64,000 nt of DNA from SZAS-7 sp964514655 (GTDB lineage: Bacteria; Chlamydiota; Chlamydiia; Chlamydiales; FEN-1388), in assembly GCA_964514655.1 (NCBI GenBank), contig CAZEQY010000012.1, forward strand, positions 1 through 64,000. The letters run 5' to 3'. The position numbers and the translations under genes were made by a program. Below the pieces are notes generated by a model, which saw only the letters and a list, made by a program, of their open reading frames with translations, was not told where the DNA came from and did not search any database. This document shows, in pieces, positions 37,168 to 44,852 of this stretch; position 1 is the stretch's first letter; the number at the start of each line of letters is the position of its first letter.

Positions 37168-37557
37168 ATGCTACCTATTGAAAGCAGCACAAATTGTGCA
37201 AGTATTAGCGCTATAATTGATAAATGCCGCTATGATGTCATTCCCGATATCATACGGGCAACTCATGAACTAGCGCTTTACCTACTACGCAAGTGTTTTT
37301 TTGTTATACCACTTGTAGCATTTGGCTCTGGCCTGCATAAAGATGCCGCTCTTTCTTTTGCAGTAGGGATAGTAAGCGGCATAGAAAAGACTTATAAAAA
37401 TCGGCAATTTCGCGATATGGCATGCCTCATAGTAGGCATACCAGTAGCTGTTAGATTAGCCTTACATATATGTAGCACTAATAACCTGGCAGGTATCGCT
37501 ATACAAGGTATTTGCCTTGCAAAGCTTATAGTAATAGGAAAAGGAAAAAATAGATGA
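37168..37557 (+). CDS. Hypothetical membrane protein, Inc-like hydrophobic profile
   Basis: 129 residues with two hydrophobic helices separated by a short turn (FFVIPLVAFGSGLHKDAALSFAVGIVSG, about 48-75) and a third near the C-terminus (LAGIAIQGICLAKLIVIG). A bilobed hydrophobic region is the hallmark of chlamydial inclusion membrane proteins, though ordinary membrane proteins can show it too. Its stop overlaps the start of the next gene in an ATGA, and its core resembles that of the next protein (see that entry). No signal peptide. Confidence 0.65.
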   Translation: MLPIESSTNCASISAIIDKCRYDVIPDIIRATHELALYLLRKCFFVIPLVAFGSGLHKDAALSFAVGIVSGIEKTYKNRQFRDMACLIVGIPVAVRLALHICSTNNLAGIAIQGICLAKLIVIGKGKNR

Positions 37558-38072
37558 CAGTGGCTCTTGTACAACAGGCCTGTGTAAATGGCCTTTCTAC
37601 CGTAGGTAGAGGCATTTTAGACGGCTATTGCTGGTGTGGAAGAAGGGTAGAAAAACTCTTATGTGACTACATCACAGATGAAACTGTCAGAAAAGCTATA
37701 TCAGCCTTTGTCTGGGCAATCCCCTATACGATTATATACCTTTTGCCTGGCGAAAAACTAAATTACTTTACAGGTGGCGTTTCAATCGGCCTCTTAAAGG
37801 GCCTTACGCGCGAAATTGACGGTATAACCGGCGAAGATCATAGACAGCATATAGCACGCGGCATCCGCAACGCTGCCATCATCAGAATATGCATAGATAT
37901 CGTCGTGATGATCGCTAAACGCGACATACTAAAGATCATCCCCATACTCTATAACGCCGAAATCGCCGACCAAGCAAACATGCTATCGGTGCTTCCGACA
38001 CCACCAGAGCCACCACCGGAAGAGCCTGAGCAACAACCAGACGCCCCACCAGCAGTGCCAGAAAACCCTTAA
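37554..38072 (+). CDS. Hypothetical membrane protein with Pro-rich tail, possible paralogue of its neighbour
   Basis: 172 residues. The middle (about 50-120) has the same plan as the previous protein: a hydrophobic pair (FVWAIPYTIIYLLPGEKLNYFTGGVSIGLLKGL), then a charged step (REIDGITGEDHRQH) and another hydrophobic helix (NAAIIRICIDIVVMIAK). The last 25 residues are Pro/Glu-rich (PPEPPPEEPEQQPDAPP), likely exposed and unstructured. An Inc or effector role is an inference from profile only. Its last four bases overlap the VirK-like gene on the opposite strand. Confidence 0.65.
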   Translation: MTVALVQQACVNGLSTVGRGILDGYCWCGRRVEKLLCDYITDETVRKAISAFVWAIPYTIIYLLPGEKLNYFTGGVSIGLLKGLTREIDGITGEDHRQHIARGIRNAAIIRICIDIVVMIAKRDILKIIPILYNAEIADQANMLSVLPTPPEPPPEEPEQQPDAPPAVPENP

Positions 38073-38479
38073 GAATCAGCTACGTGCACCTGTACGCCAC
38101 TTCCAAGGCTGCAGATAATTGTATGCGGCTTTGCAAGGGCTTTAAAACTTTGCGGATCAAGGGCTGTTACCTGTACGACAACACTGCCATCTGAATTAAA
38201 GGTATACTTTACATATTCGTACGCAGGACGTCCTGAAGTATCTGTAAAGTGTAAATCAGAAGTTACAACGTGTTCTTTTGCTCCCGGAACAATCATCATC
38301 GAGCTTGGGCTAAAGTAGCCGACCGGCATATTTTCATTTTGCATACAGGCACCAAGATCAACCTCAATCATCACGCGGGCTCCCGCACGCATTGCAGTAG
38401 TAAGCTCCTCATAAGACCCAATCACCGCAGCATCCGCTGCCGCCATAAACAACACACAGATAAACAAAATATATTTCAT
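38069..38479 (-). CDS. Exported VirK-like protein
   Basis: 136 residues. A signal peptide (MKYILFICVLFMAAADA) is followed by a domain that matches the VirK family pattern: LTTAMRAGARVMIEVDLGACM (loop with conserved Cys), then SDLHFTDTSGRPAYEYVKYTF and NSDGSVVVQVTALDP. VirK proteins are small periplasmic proteins of Rhizobiaceae and relatives, linked to virulence or symbiosis but without known activity. The assignment rests on this motif order and is moderately firm. Gap upstream (38480-38598) carries a short tandem repeat. Confidence 0.65.
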   Translation of the reverse strand: MKYILFICVLFMAAADAAVIGSYEELTTAMRAGARVMIEVDLGACMQNENMPVGYFSPSSMMIVPGAKEHVVTSDLHFTDTSGRPAYEYVKYTFNSDGSVVVQVTALDPQSFKALAKPHTIICSLGSGVQVHVADS

Positions 38480-38566
38480 AGATCACCCCATTTTTTTACG
38501 AAATAGTAAGTAACCGAACCATTTAACGCAACTAGGGACCTAAGAGATAATAGAACCGTATCCGCC

Positions 38567-38602
38567 GTCCCTTATGTCCTTTAGGTCCCTTAAGTCCCTT
38601 AT
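38567..38602. repeat. Four tandem copies of a 9-base unit (gtccctta-)
   Basis: gtcccttat, gtcctttag, gtcccttaa and gtcccttat follow without gaps, the last overlapping the tmk stop codon (38599-38601). An agggacctaa at 38534-38543 is the reverse complement of ttaggtccct inside the array, so a hairpin can form there; its position just after tmk would suit a weak terminator. Confidence 0.6.
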
Positions 38603-39234
38603 CGAAACCTATCCTGAATATTCCTTAAAGCCTGTTGAAAAAGAGTGTCTGGATCAAGCGTGCCATCTAGGGTGATAATACGATTTGGGTAGAGGGAGGC
38701 GAGTTTGAGGAAGCCTTGGCGTACTTTTTTGTGGAAGTCAAGGGCCAGGCTTTCGAGGCGATCTACGGTAGAATCGCCGGGGGCGCGCCTTGTTTGGGTG
38801 CGGCCTAGGCCTATTGTGGGGTCTATATCCACATAAAAGGTAATGTCTGGCTGGAAGTTGCCAATGGCAAGGCGTGAGCAGTCTGTCACATAATCAAAAC
38901 CAAGGCCGCGGGCTTCGCCCTGATAGGCAATGCTAGAATCTGTAAAGCGATCGCAAAGCACTATAGCACCGCGCGCTAAGGCCGGCTTTATCAGCTCTTC
39001 AACGTGCTGGATTCTTGCTGCTAGGAACAAAAAAAGTTCGGCGTGAGAGCCTACATGGCCTTCGTGGTGCAGTATGAGGGTGCGAAGTTCCTCGCTAAAG
39101 GGAGTTCCGCCAGGCTCTCGCGTGAAGACAACCTCATTTGCCCTGCTCTTCAAGGCATCCTGAAGTTTAAGGGCAAGGGTGCTTTTGCCAGCGCCCTCGC
39201 CTCCTTCAAAGGTCACAAAAAGACCTTTTGTCAT
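38599..39234 (-). CDS. tmk: Thymidylate kinase
   Basis: Phosphorylates dTMP to dTDP. The 211 residues have the P-loop FEGGEGAGKSTLALKL, the DR(Y/F) motif FTREPGG and LCDRFTDSSIAYQGEARGLG, and the LID-type RRAPGDSTVDRLE. Start overlaps the gyrA stop (ATGA), so it is translated as part of the gyrase unit. Gyrase - tmk - holB order is that of Chlamydia, and length is typical. Confidence 0.97.
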   Translation of the reverse strand: MTKGLFVTFEGGEGAGKSTLALKLQDALKSRANEVVFTREPGGTPFSEELRTLILHHEGHVGSHAELFLFLAARIQHVEELIKPALARGAIVLCDRFTDSSIAYQGEARGLGFDYVTDCSRLAIGNFQPDITFYVDIDPTIGLGRTQTRRAPGDSTVDRLESLALDFHKKVRQGFLKLASLYPNRIITLDGTLDPDTLFQQALRNIQDRFR

Positions 39235-41750
39235 TCCTCTGTTCCTTCTTCTTGCACTTCTTCGAGTACTTCAGCCCCGTTTTGAGCCTCTTCTTCAGCA
39301 ACTTCATCTTCTAGTCGTGCAAGCTTTTGGATAGCTACTAGTATGTCGTCCTTAAGGTTTGCAAGACGCACACCCTGTGTGTTGCGGCCCATCACGCGCA
39401 CATCGCCAAGGCGTATGCGTATTGTCTGGCCACCTTGTGACACCATGAGTAGAGCGTCATTGTCTGTAACCCTTAAGGCGCCGACAACATTGCCGTTTCG
39501 TTCGCTTGTGATGATAGAGCGCACGCCCACACCACCACGGTGCGACTTGCGGAACTCATCGACATCAGATTTTTTGCCAAAGCCATTTTCACAAACAACA
39601 AGGATAACTTCAGTTCCCGATACCGTCTCACAGCCAACAACGCGGTCATCATCGCCACGAAGCGACACGCCGCGAACGCCGCGAGCAGTACGGCCCATCG
39701 GACGCACTTCGCTTTCATCAAAGCGCACTGCCATGCCGTTTTTCGTAAAGAGCATCACCTCTTGGCCTGCCACAACATGGCGAGCCGCGATAAGCTCATC
39801 GCCCTCATCAATAGACAAGGCTATGATACCTTTACGGCGAGGGTTGCTAAATTCGCTGAGTGCAATCTTCTTAACAACGCCATTCTTGGTCGCCATAAAG
39901 AGGTAGGCATCGGGATGAAACTCTGAGACCTGTATAAAGGTTGCAATCTTCTCGTTAGGCTGTAGGTCTTCAAGAAGGTTGATGAGTGGTTTACCTTTTG
40001 AGCGGCGTCCCGTATCCGGAATCTGCCACACTTTAAGCCAGTAGAGCCTACCAAGAGAGGTAAAGCAAAGCAGATAGTCATGCGTAGATGCCACGTGTAC
40101 GCTCTTAATAGCGTCATCTTGCTTCTTCATCTCAACACCAACAATACCCATGCCGCCCCTACGCTGCTCTCTAAAGAGATTTGTAGACATGCGCTTGATG
40201 TAGTCGTCGTTAGAGATGGTGATGACCACATTTTCGTTCGGAATGAGGTCTTCCATATCCATATCTGCTTCGTGAGCTACGATCTGGGTCTTGCGCTCTG
40301 ATTTATTTAGTCTCTGGATATCTTGTAGCTCTTCTTTGATAAGGTCTTTTACCTTTTGTTCTGAGCCCAAGATCTCTTTGTAGTAACGGATCTTTTCTAA
40401 GAGTGCGTTATATTCGTTTGTAATCTTATCGCGCTCTAGGCCTGTAAGCTGGTAGAGGCGAAGGTCTAAGATAGCATTAGACTGACGCTCTGTAAGCGAA
40501 TAGGTCTGCATAAGGCCTATCTTCGCTTCATCGCGAGATGAGCTTTGACGAATAAGGCGTACAACCTCTTCGAGGTGATCTAGCGCTATAAGGTAACCGG
40601 CAAGTACATGAGCGCGAGCTTCGGCCTGAGCAAGCTCAAAGCGCGTACGACGACGTATTACCTCCATGCGGTGCTCAATCCAGCAGCTTATCATCTGCTT
40701 GATCGTCATCATGCGTGGAAGGCCTTTATCAAGAGCCAGCATGTTACAGCCAAAGGTCACTTCGAGGTCAGAGTGCTTGTAGAGCTGGTTTGTGATAACT
40801 TCTGGCATCTCGCCTTTTTTCAGCTCTATCACCACGCGTAGGCCGTCACGGTCAGATTCGTCACGAAGGTCGCTGATGCCCGTGATAGTCTTATTCTGGA
40901 TAAGCTCTGCAATCTGCTGGATGAGGTTTGCTTTACTTATGTTGTACGGGATTTCTGTGATAACAAGGCGAACGCGATCTGACTGCTCAGAAGTTTCTTC
41001 CTGCGTAATTAGTCCTCGCAAGACAAGCTTGCCCTTACCGGTATGAAATGCCTCTTTAATACCCCTATAGCCACATATGATACCGCCTGTAGGAAAGTCT
41101 GGGCCCGGCATCACCTTCATGATGTCATCGACAGTAGTAAGTGGGTTATCAAGCAATAAGAGCGTAGCCTGTATAATCTCATTGAGGTTATGAGGCGGTA
41201 TATTTGTTGCCATACCGACAGCGATACCTGAAGAGCCATTACACAAGAGGTTTGGAAACTTTGATGGAAATACAGTAGGCTCTTTCTTTGTTTCGTCGTA
41301 GTTTGGCACGTAGTCTACAGTGTCTTTATCAAGGTCGTCCATCAGCTGCATGGCAGAATGGGTAAGACGCGCTTCTGTATAACGCATAGCAGCCGGAGGG
41401 TCTCCGTCGATAGATCCAAAGTTACCCTGGCTATTTACAAGCGTGTAGCGCATTGCCCAATCTTGGGCCATACGCACAAGCGTTGGGTAGATCACCATCT
41501 CGCCGTGCGGGTGGTAGTCACCGGATGTGTCACCGCAGATCTTTGCGCACTTTCTATGCTTGGCATTAGGGCCAAGGTTAAGCTGCTTCATAGCAAAGAG
41601 GATACGCCGTTGTGACGGCTTTAGCCCGTCGCGCACGTCAGGTAGAGCGCGAGAGATAATAACCGACATAGAATAGCGTAAATAGCTTTCACGAAGCTCT
41701 TCTTCCACGCTACGATTTACTACTAATTCGCCTTCAGTATAGGAAGTCAT
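39231..41750 (-). CDS. gyrA: DNA gyrase subunit A
   Basis: Breakage-reunion subunit of gyrase. The 839 residues start TSYTEGELVVNRSVEEELRESYLRYSMSVI; the catalytic Tyr is Tyr124 in AMRYTEARL, with the QRDR just before it. In the QRDR the sequence is HPHGEMVIYPTL: Met85 stands at E. coli Ser83 and Pro89 at Asp87. C-terminal six-blade beta-pinwheel and GyrA-box-type QRRGGMGIVG (near residue 530) are seen; the end has an acidic tail (EEVQEEGTEE). Coupled to tmk, and it follows gyrB by about 11 bases. Confidence 0.97.
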   Translation of the reverse strand: MTSYTEGELVVNRSVEEELRESYLRYSMSVIISRALPDVRDGLKPSQRRILFAMKQLNLGPNAKHRKCAKICGDTSGDYHPHGEMVIYPTLVRMAQDWAMRYTLVNSQGNFGSIDGDPPAAMRYTEARLTHSAMQLMDDLDKDTVDYVPNYDETKKEPTVFPSKFPNLLCNGSSGIAVGMATNIPPHNLNEIIQATLLLLDNPLTTVDDIMKVMPGPDFPTGGIICGYRGIKEAFHTGKGKLVLRGLITQEETSEQSDRVRLVITEIPYNISKANLIQQIAELIQNKTITGISDLRDESDRDGLRVVIELKKGEMPEVITNQLYKHSDLEVTFGCNMLALDKGLPRMMTIKQMISCWIEHRMEVIRRRTRFELAQAEARAHVLAGYLIALDHLEEVVRLIRQSSSRDEAKIGLMQTYSLTERQSNAILDLRLYQLTGLERDKITNEYNALLEKIRYYKEILGSEQKVKDLIKEELQDIQRLNKSERKTQIVAHEADMDMEDLIPNENVVITISNDDYIKRMSTNLFREQRRGGMGIVGVEMKKQDDAIKSVHVASTHDYLLCFTSLGRLYWLKVWQIPDTGRRSKGKPLINLLEDLQPNEKIATFIQVSEFHPDAYLFMATKNGVVKKIALSEFSNPRRKGIIALSIDEGDELIAARHVVAGQEVMLFTKNGMAVRFDESEVRPMGRTARGVRGVSLRGDDDRVVGCETVSGTEVILVVCENGFGKKSDVDEFRKSHRGGVGVRSIITSERNGNVVGALRVTDNDALLMVSQGGQTIRIRLGDVRVMGRNTQGVRLANLKDDILVAIQKLARLEDEVAEEEAQNGAEVLEEVQEEGTEE

Positions 41751-41761
41751 ACAAGTCTCCG

Positions 41762-44275
41762 TCAGATGTCTAAGTTTTTAACTGCTAGGGCATGCTGTTC
41801 GATAAATGCTCTTCTTGGCGGCACTTCTTCGCCCATAAGCATAGTAAACATGTGCTCGCATGCAACAAGGTCTGCCTGGTTTACGCGAACGAGCGTTCGT
41901 TTTTGTGGGTCAATCGTTGTTTCCCAAAGCTGATCAGGGTTCATTTCACCAAGACCCTTATAGCGCTGGATCTCAACGTCTTTACGCCCGTTTAGGCGCA
42001 AGGCATCGATAAATTCCTTTAAGCTATAGAGCGGTGTCTCGTGATCGTGGGAATCTACAAGCGTAAAGAGCTCTTTTCCAGAAGGAATTATGTACTGATC
42101 TAGTGTACAACCTACAAGCTCGAGGTTCTTTTCTAGCTCGCGGGAAATAACATCGTCATAAAACTCTGTAAAGGTAAGTCCTTTATGGCGAAACTCGCGC
42201 ATTTCTGGCGTAATCTCATCCGGCGGTATAGAAGCAAGGGTACGCTCAAACCTTGCGCGCTCTGTCTCTTCGTGCACGCGCTTTAGGCCTGCTAGCTCTT
42301 CGTCAGTGTAGACAAACTCTTCCTTGTCGGCAAGGTGTGCTATATAGCGAGCAAGTTTGCCATCTTCTCTTCTAAGAGCAAGGTATTCTCTAAATGGTGT
42401 GCCCTTACGTTCGATGCGAGCAATAAAGCCTTCGATCTCTAATATGGCCTCTGCTAGTGGCTTGAGCTTGGTATGGTCTATGAGGTGGCCATCGCGCTTT
42501 ACCTGGAGGTCACTTACGCCAAGTTCTAGCAAGTAGTCGTCCATCTCGCGCTCAGAGTGTATATACCGAACAGTCTTTTTGCGCGTCACGCGATATAGTG
42601 GCGGCTGAGCAATGTAGACAAAGTTATTTTCTATAAGCTGAGGCATATGGCGGTAGAAGAATGTTAAAAGAAGCGTTCTAATGTGTGAGCCGTCAACGTC
42701 AGCATCGGTCATGATGATGATCTTGTGATAGCGCAGCTTGTCGAGCTGAAAGCCATCTCGCCCAACACCGCAGCCAAGTGCAGATACCATCTTGCACACT
42801 TCTTCATTCTGCAGCACCTTTTCAAGGCGTGCCTTTTCGACGTTAAGGATTTTACCGCGTATTGGCAAAATAGCCTGGTAGCGCCTGTCACGACAGCCTT
42901 TTAACGTACCACCCGCAGAGTCTCCTTCTACTATATATATCTCGCATAGAGCCGGGTTTTTTTCTTGGCAGTCAACAAGCTTACCGGGAAGACGACCAGA
43001 ATCTAACGCTGTCTTTCTGAGCGTAAGCTCTCTTGCGCGCTTTGCCGCTTCTCGTGCTTGAGCTGCTATAATTGCCTTTTCTGCAATAGCCTTTGCAACA
43101 TGTGGGTTTTCATCAAAGAAGGTAGTTAACCCCTCACCTGATATCTGCTGTACGATAGAGCCTACGTCGCTATTTCCAAGGCGCTGCTTTGTCTGCCCTT
43201 CAAACTGCGGATTTGGCACCTTTACGCTGATGACGGCCGTTAAACCTTCACGCATATCTTCGCCGGTGATGGCAAGTTTGTCATTTTTGTTGAGGTTTTT
43301 TTCTTTGATAAAGTTGTTAAGCACCCTTGTGAGGGCTGTTGAAAAGCCTGTAAGGTGCGTACCGCCGTGGCGTGTTGCGATGTTGTTTGCATAGCAGAAG
43401 ATAGTTTCAGAATAGCCGTCGTTCCACTGCAGGGCAACTTCAGCTTCGATCATGCCATCGTCACCTTCTTTATTACCTTTTACATATATAGGTACAGCAA
43501 AGAGGGGCGACTTGTTTTCGTTTAGGTATTCTACAAAGCTTCTAAGACCACCTCGATAGAGAAATTCTGCATCATCGCGTCCGCCATTTCGCTCATCGCG
43601 CAGTATTATCTGTACGCCTGGGTTCAAGAATGCAAGCTCGCGAAGTCTAGTCACAAGCGTGTCATACTCTACATCCAAAACCTTCATGACAAGAGGATCT
43701 GGCCAGAAGGTAATTTTTGTTCCCCTCTTTGCAGTCTCGCCAACGGCCTGTAAAGAGCTTGTAACCTGGCCTTGAGCAAATTCGATTTGGTATATTTTGC
43801 CATCTTTATATACCTGCACAATCATCGGATCAGATAGCGCGCACACGCAGGATACGCCAACGCCGTGAAGACCGCCGGATACTTTGTAGGTCTCTTTGTC
43901 AAACTTACCGCCTGCGTGAAGAACAGTCATAACAACTTCAACAGCAGAAACATCGCGTCCGCGACGTTCTGACTCACGCTCATGGCGGCCAATTGGAATA
44001 CCTCGGCCATTATCTTCGATGCTAATAGCCCGGTCGCGATGCAAAACGATATCGATGGTAGAGCAGTAGCCTGCCATAGCTTCGTCGATAGAGTTATCAA
44101 CCACCTCGTAGACGAGCTGGTGAAGGCCATTTATGCCCGTATCGCCAATGTACATACCGGGACGCTCGCGAACAGCCTGCAGGCCTTCAAGAACGGTGAT
44201 AGAACTTGCGTTATATTCAGGTTGACCCTTGGGCTTTTCCATCTCAGCCATGAGTTTTTCTTCCTTTCGTGTCAT
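41762..44275 (-). CDS. gyrB: DNA gyrase subunit B
   Basis: ATPase subunit of gyrase. The 837 residues show the GHKL ATPase (VYEVVDNSIDEAMAG; DNGRGIPIG; GGLHGVGVSCVCALS), the transducer with Lys in QTKQRLGNSDV, and the TOPRIM domain EGDSAGGTLKGCRDRRYQAI with DADVDGSHIRTLLLTF. The C-terminal QRYKGLGEMNPDQLWETT is the usual gyrB mark, and the length with an insert of about 160 residues is normal for Gram-negative-type GyrB. First ATG used (MTRKEEKL); an internal Met9 is an alternative start. Confidence 0.97.
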   Translation of the reverse strand: MTRKEEKLMAEMEKPKGQPEYNASSITVLEGLQAVRERPGMYIGDTGINGLHQLVYEVVDNSIDEAMAGYCSTIDIVLHRDRAISIEDNGRGIPIGRHERESERRGRDVSAVEVVMTVLHAGGKFDKETYKVSGGLHGVGVSCVCALSDPMIVQVYKDGKIYQIEFAQGQVTSSLQAVGETAKRGTKITFWPDPLVMKVLDVEYDTLVTRLRELAFLNPGVQIILRDERNGGRDDAEFLYRGGLRSFVEYLNENKSPLFAVPIYVKGNKEGDDGMIEAEVALQWNDGYSETIFCYANNIATRHGGTHLTGFSTALTRVLNNFIKEKNLNKNDKLAITGEDMREGLTAVISVKVPNPQFEGQTKQRLGNSDVGSIVQQISGEGLTTFFDENPHVAKAIAEKAIIAAQAREAAKRARELTLRKTALDSGRLPGKLVDCQEKNPALCEIYIVEGDSAGGTLKGCRDRRYQAILPIRGKILNVEKARLEKVLQNEEVCKMVSALGCGVGRDGFQLDKLRYHKIIIMTDADVDGSHIRTLLLTFFYRHMPQLIENNFVYIAQPPLYRVTRKKTVRYIHSEREMDDYLLELGVSDLQVKRDGHLIDHTKLKPLAEAILEIEGFIARIERKGTPFREYLALRREDGKLARYIAHLADKEEFVYTDEELAGLKRVHEETERARFERTLASIPPDEITPEMREFRHKGLTFTEFYDDVISRELEKNLELVGCTLDQYIIPSGKELFTLVDSHDHETPLYSLKEFIDALRLNGRKDVEIQRYKGLGEMNPDQLWETTIDPQKRTLVRVNQADLVACEHMFTMLMGEEVPPRRAFIEQHALAVKNLDI

Positions 44276-44281
44276 AAATAT

Positions 44282-44608
44282 TTATCCTATACGAAATAGT
44301 ATGTTCCTAATCGCGATACCAGAAAGTTTTTGCTTTAGAGCTTCAATAAGCCTTGCTTTATCTTGTGGAGTATTTAGGAGGCTAAGGAGCGTCGAGTTTT
44401 TAACCCGAACATAAAGAACGCCATCATCAAAACGCTCCGCGCGCGTCATTGGCGCAAGTTCCGGCCCAACAATTTTTGGCCATTCATCCAAAATAACCTG
44501 CGGTTTGCCATTGAATTTTGCTTGAACTTTTGCAACAACATTTGGCAACAAATCCGCAAGCTTTTGCGATGTCAACTTAGTACCGTCCACAACCCATCCA
44601 CAGGGCAC
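44282..44608 (-). CDS. DUF721/DciA-like protein
   Basis: 108 residues. The pattern LADLLPNVVAKVQAKF, then LDEWPKIVGPELAPMTRAERF and VLYVRVKNSTLLSLL, matches the DUF721 family, whose members include DciA, the replicative-helicase operator of many bacteria, and which sits beside gyrB in Chlamydia. Length fits (about 100-160). Head of the leftward gyrase cluster; it ends 6 bases before gyrB. Confidence 0.85.
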   Translation of the reverse strand: MPCGWVVDGTKLTSQKLADLLPNVVAKVQAKFNGKPQVILDEWPKIVGPELAPMTRAERFDDGVLYVRVKNSTLLSLLNTPQDKARLIEALKQKLSGIAIRNILFRIG

Positions 44609-44701
44609 AAATGTGCCCTTATAAAACCGGGTAAATTATAGCAAATTTTGATGGGAACAGCAAGGATAAAAACGGGACAAAAGAGACATGAGGCTTGGGC
44701 T

Positions 44702-44850
44702 GTTAAGGTGCGTGATTTGGTTTTAACGCAGAGACGCAGAGGCCTAGAGAAGAACTCCGTCCTGCTTAAAGCATATTATCGATTGTGCAGGGCGAAGCTC
44801 CTCTCTAGGCCTCTGCGTCTCTGCGTTTAAATAAAATCACGCACCTTAAC
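44702..44850. repeat. Long inverted repeat (hairpin element) beside pkn1
   Basis: Arms of about 48 bases (left from 44702 gttaaggtgcgtgattt; right to 44850 aaatcacgcaccttaac) with a second stem just inside (acgcagagacgcagaggcct and its complement), around a loop of about 50 bases. The right end lies 2 bases from the pkn1 stop. In form it matches the elements at 24296 and 54793 but not in sequence. The short gap upstream (44609-44701) holds nothing else I can identify. Confidence 0.75.
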
Positions 44851-44852
44851 AA

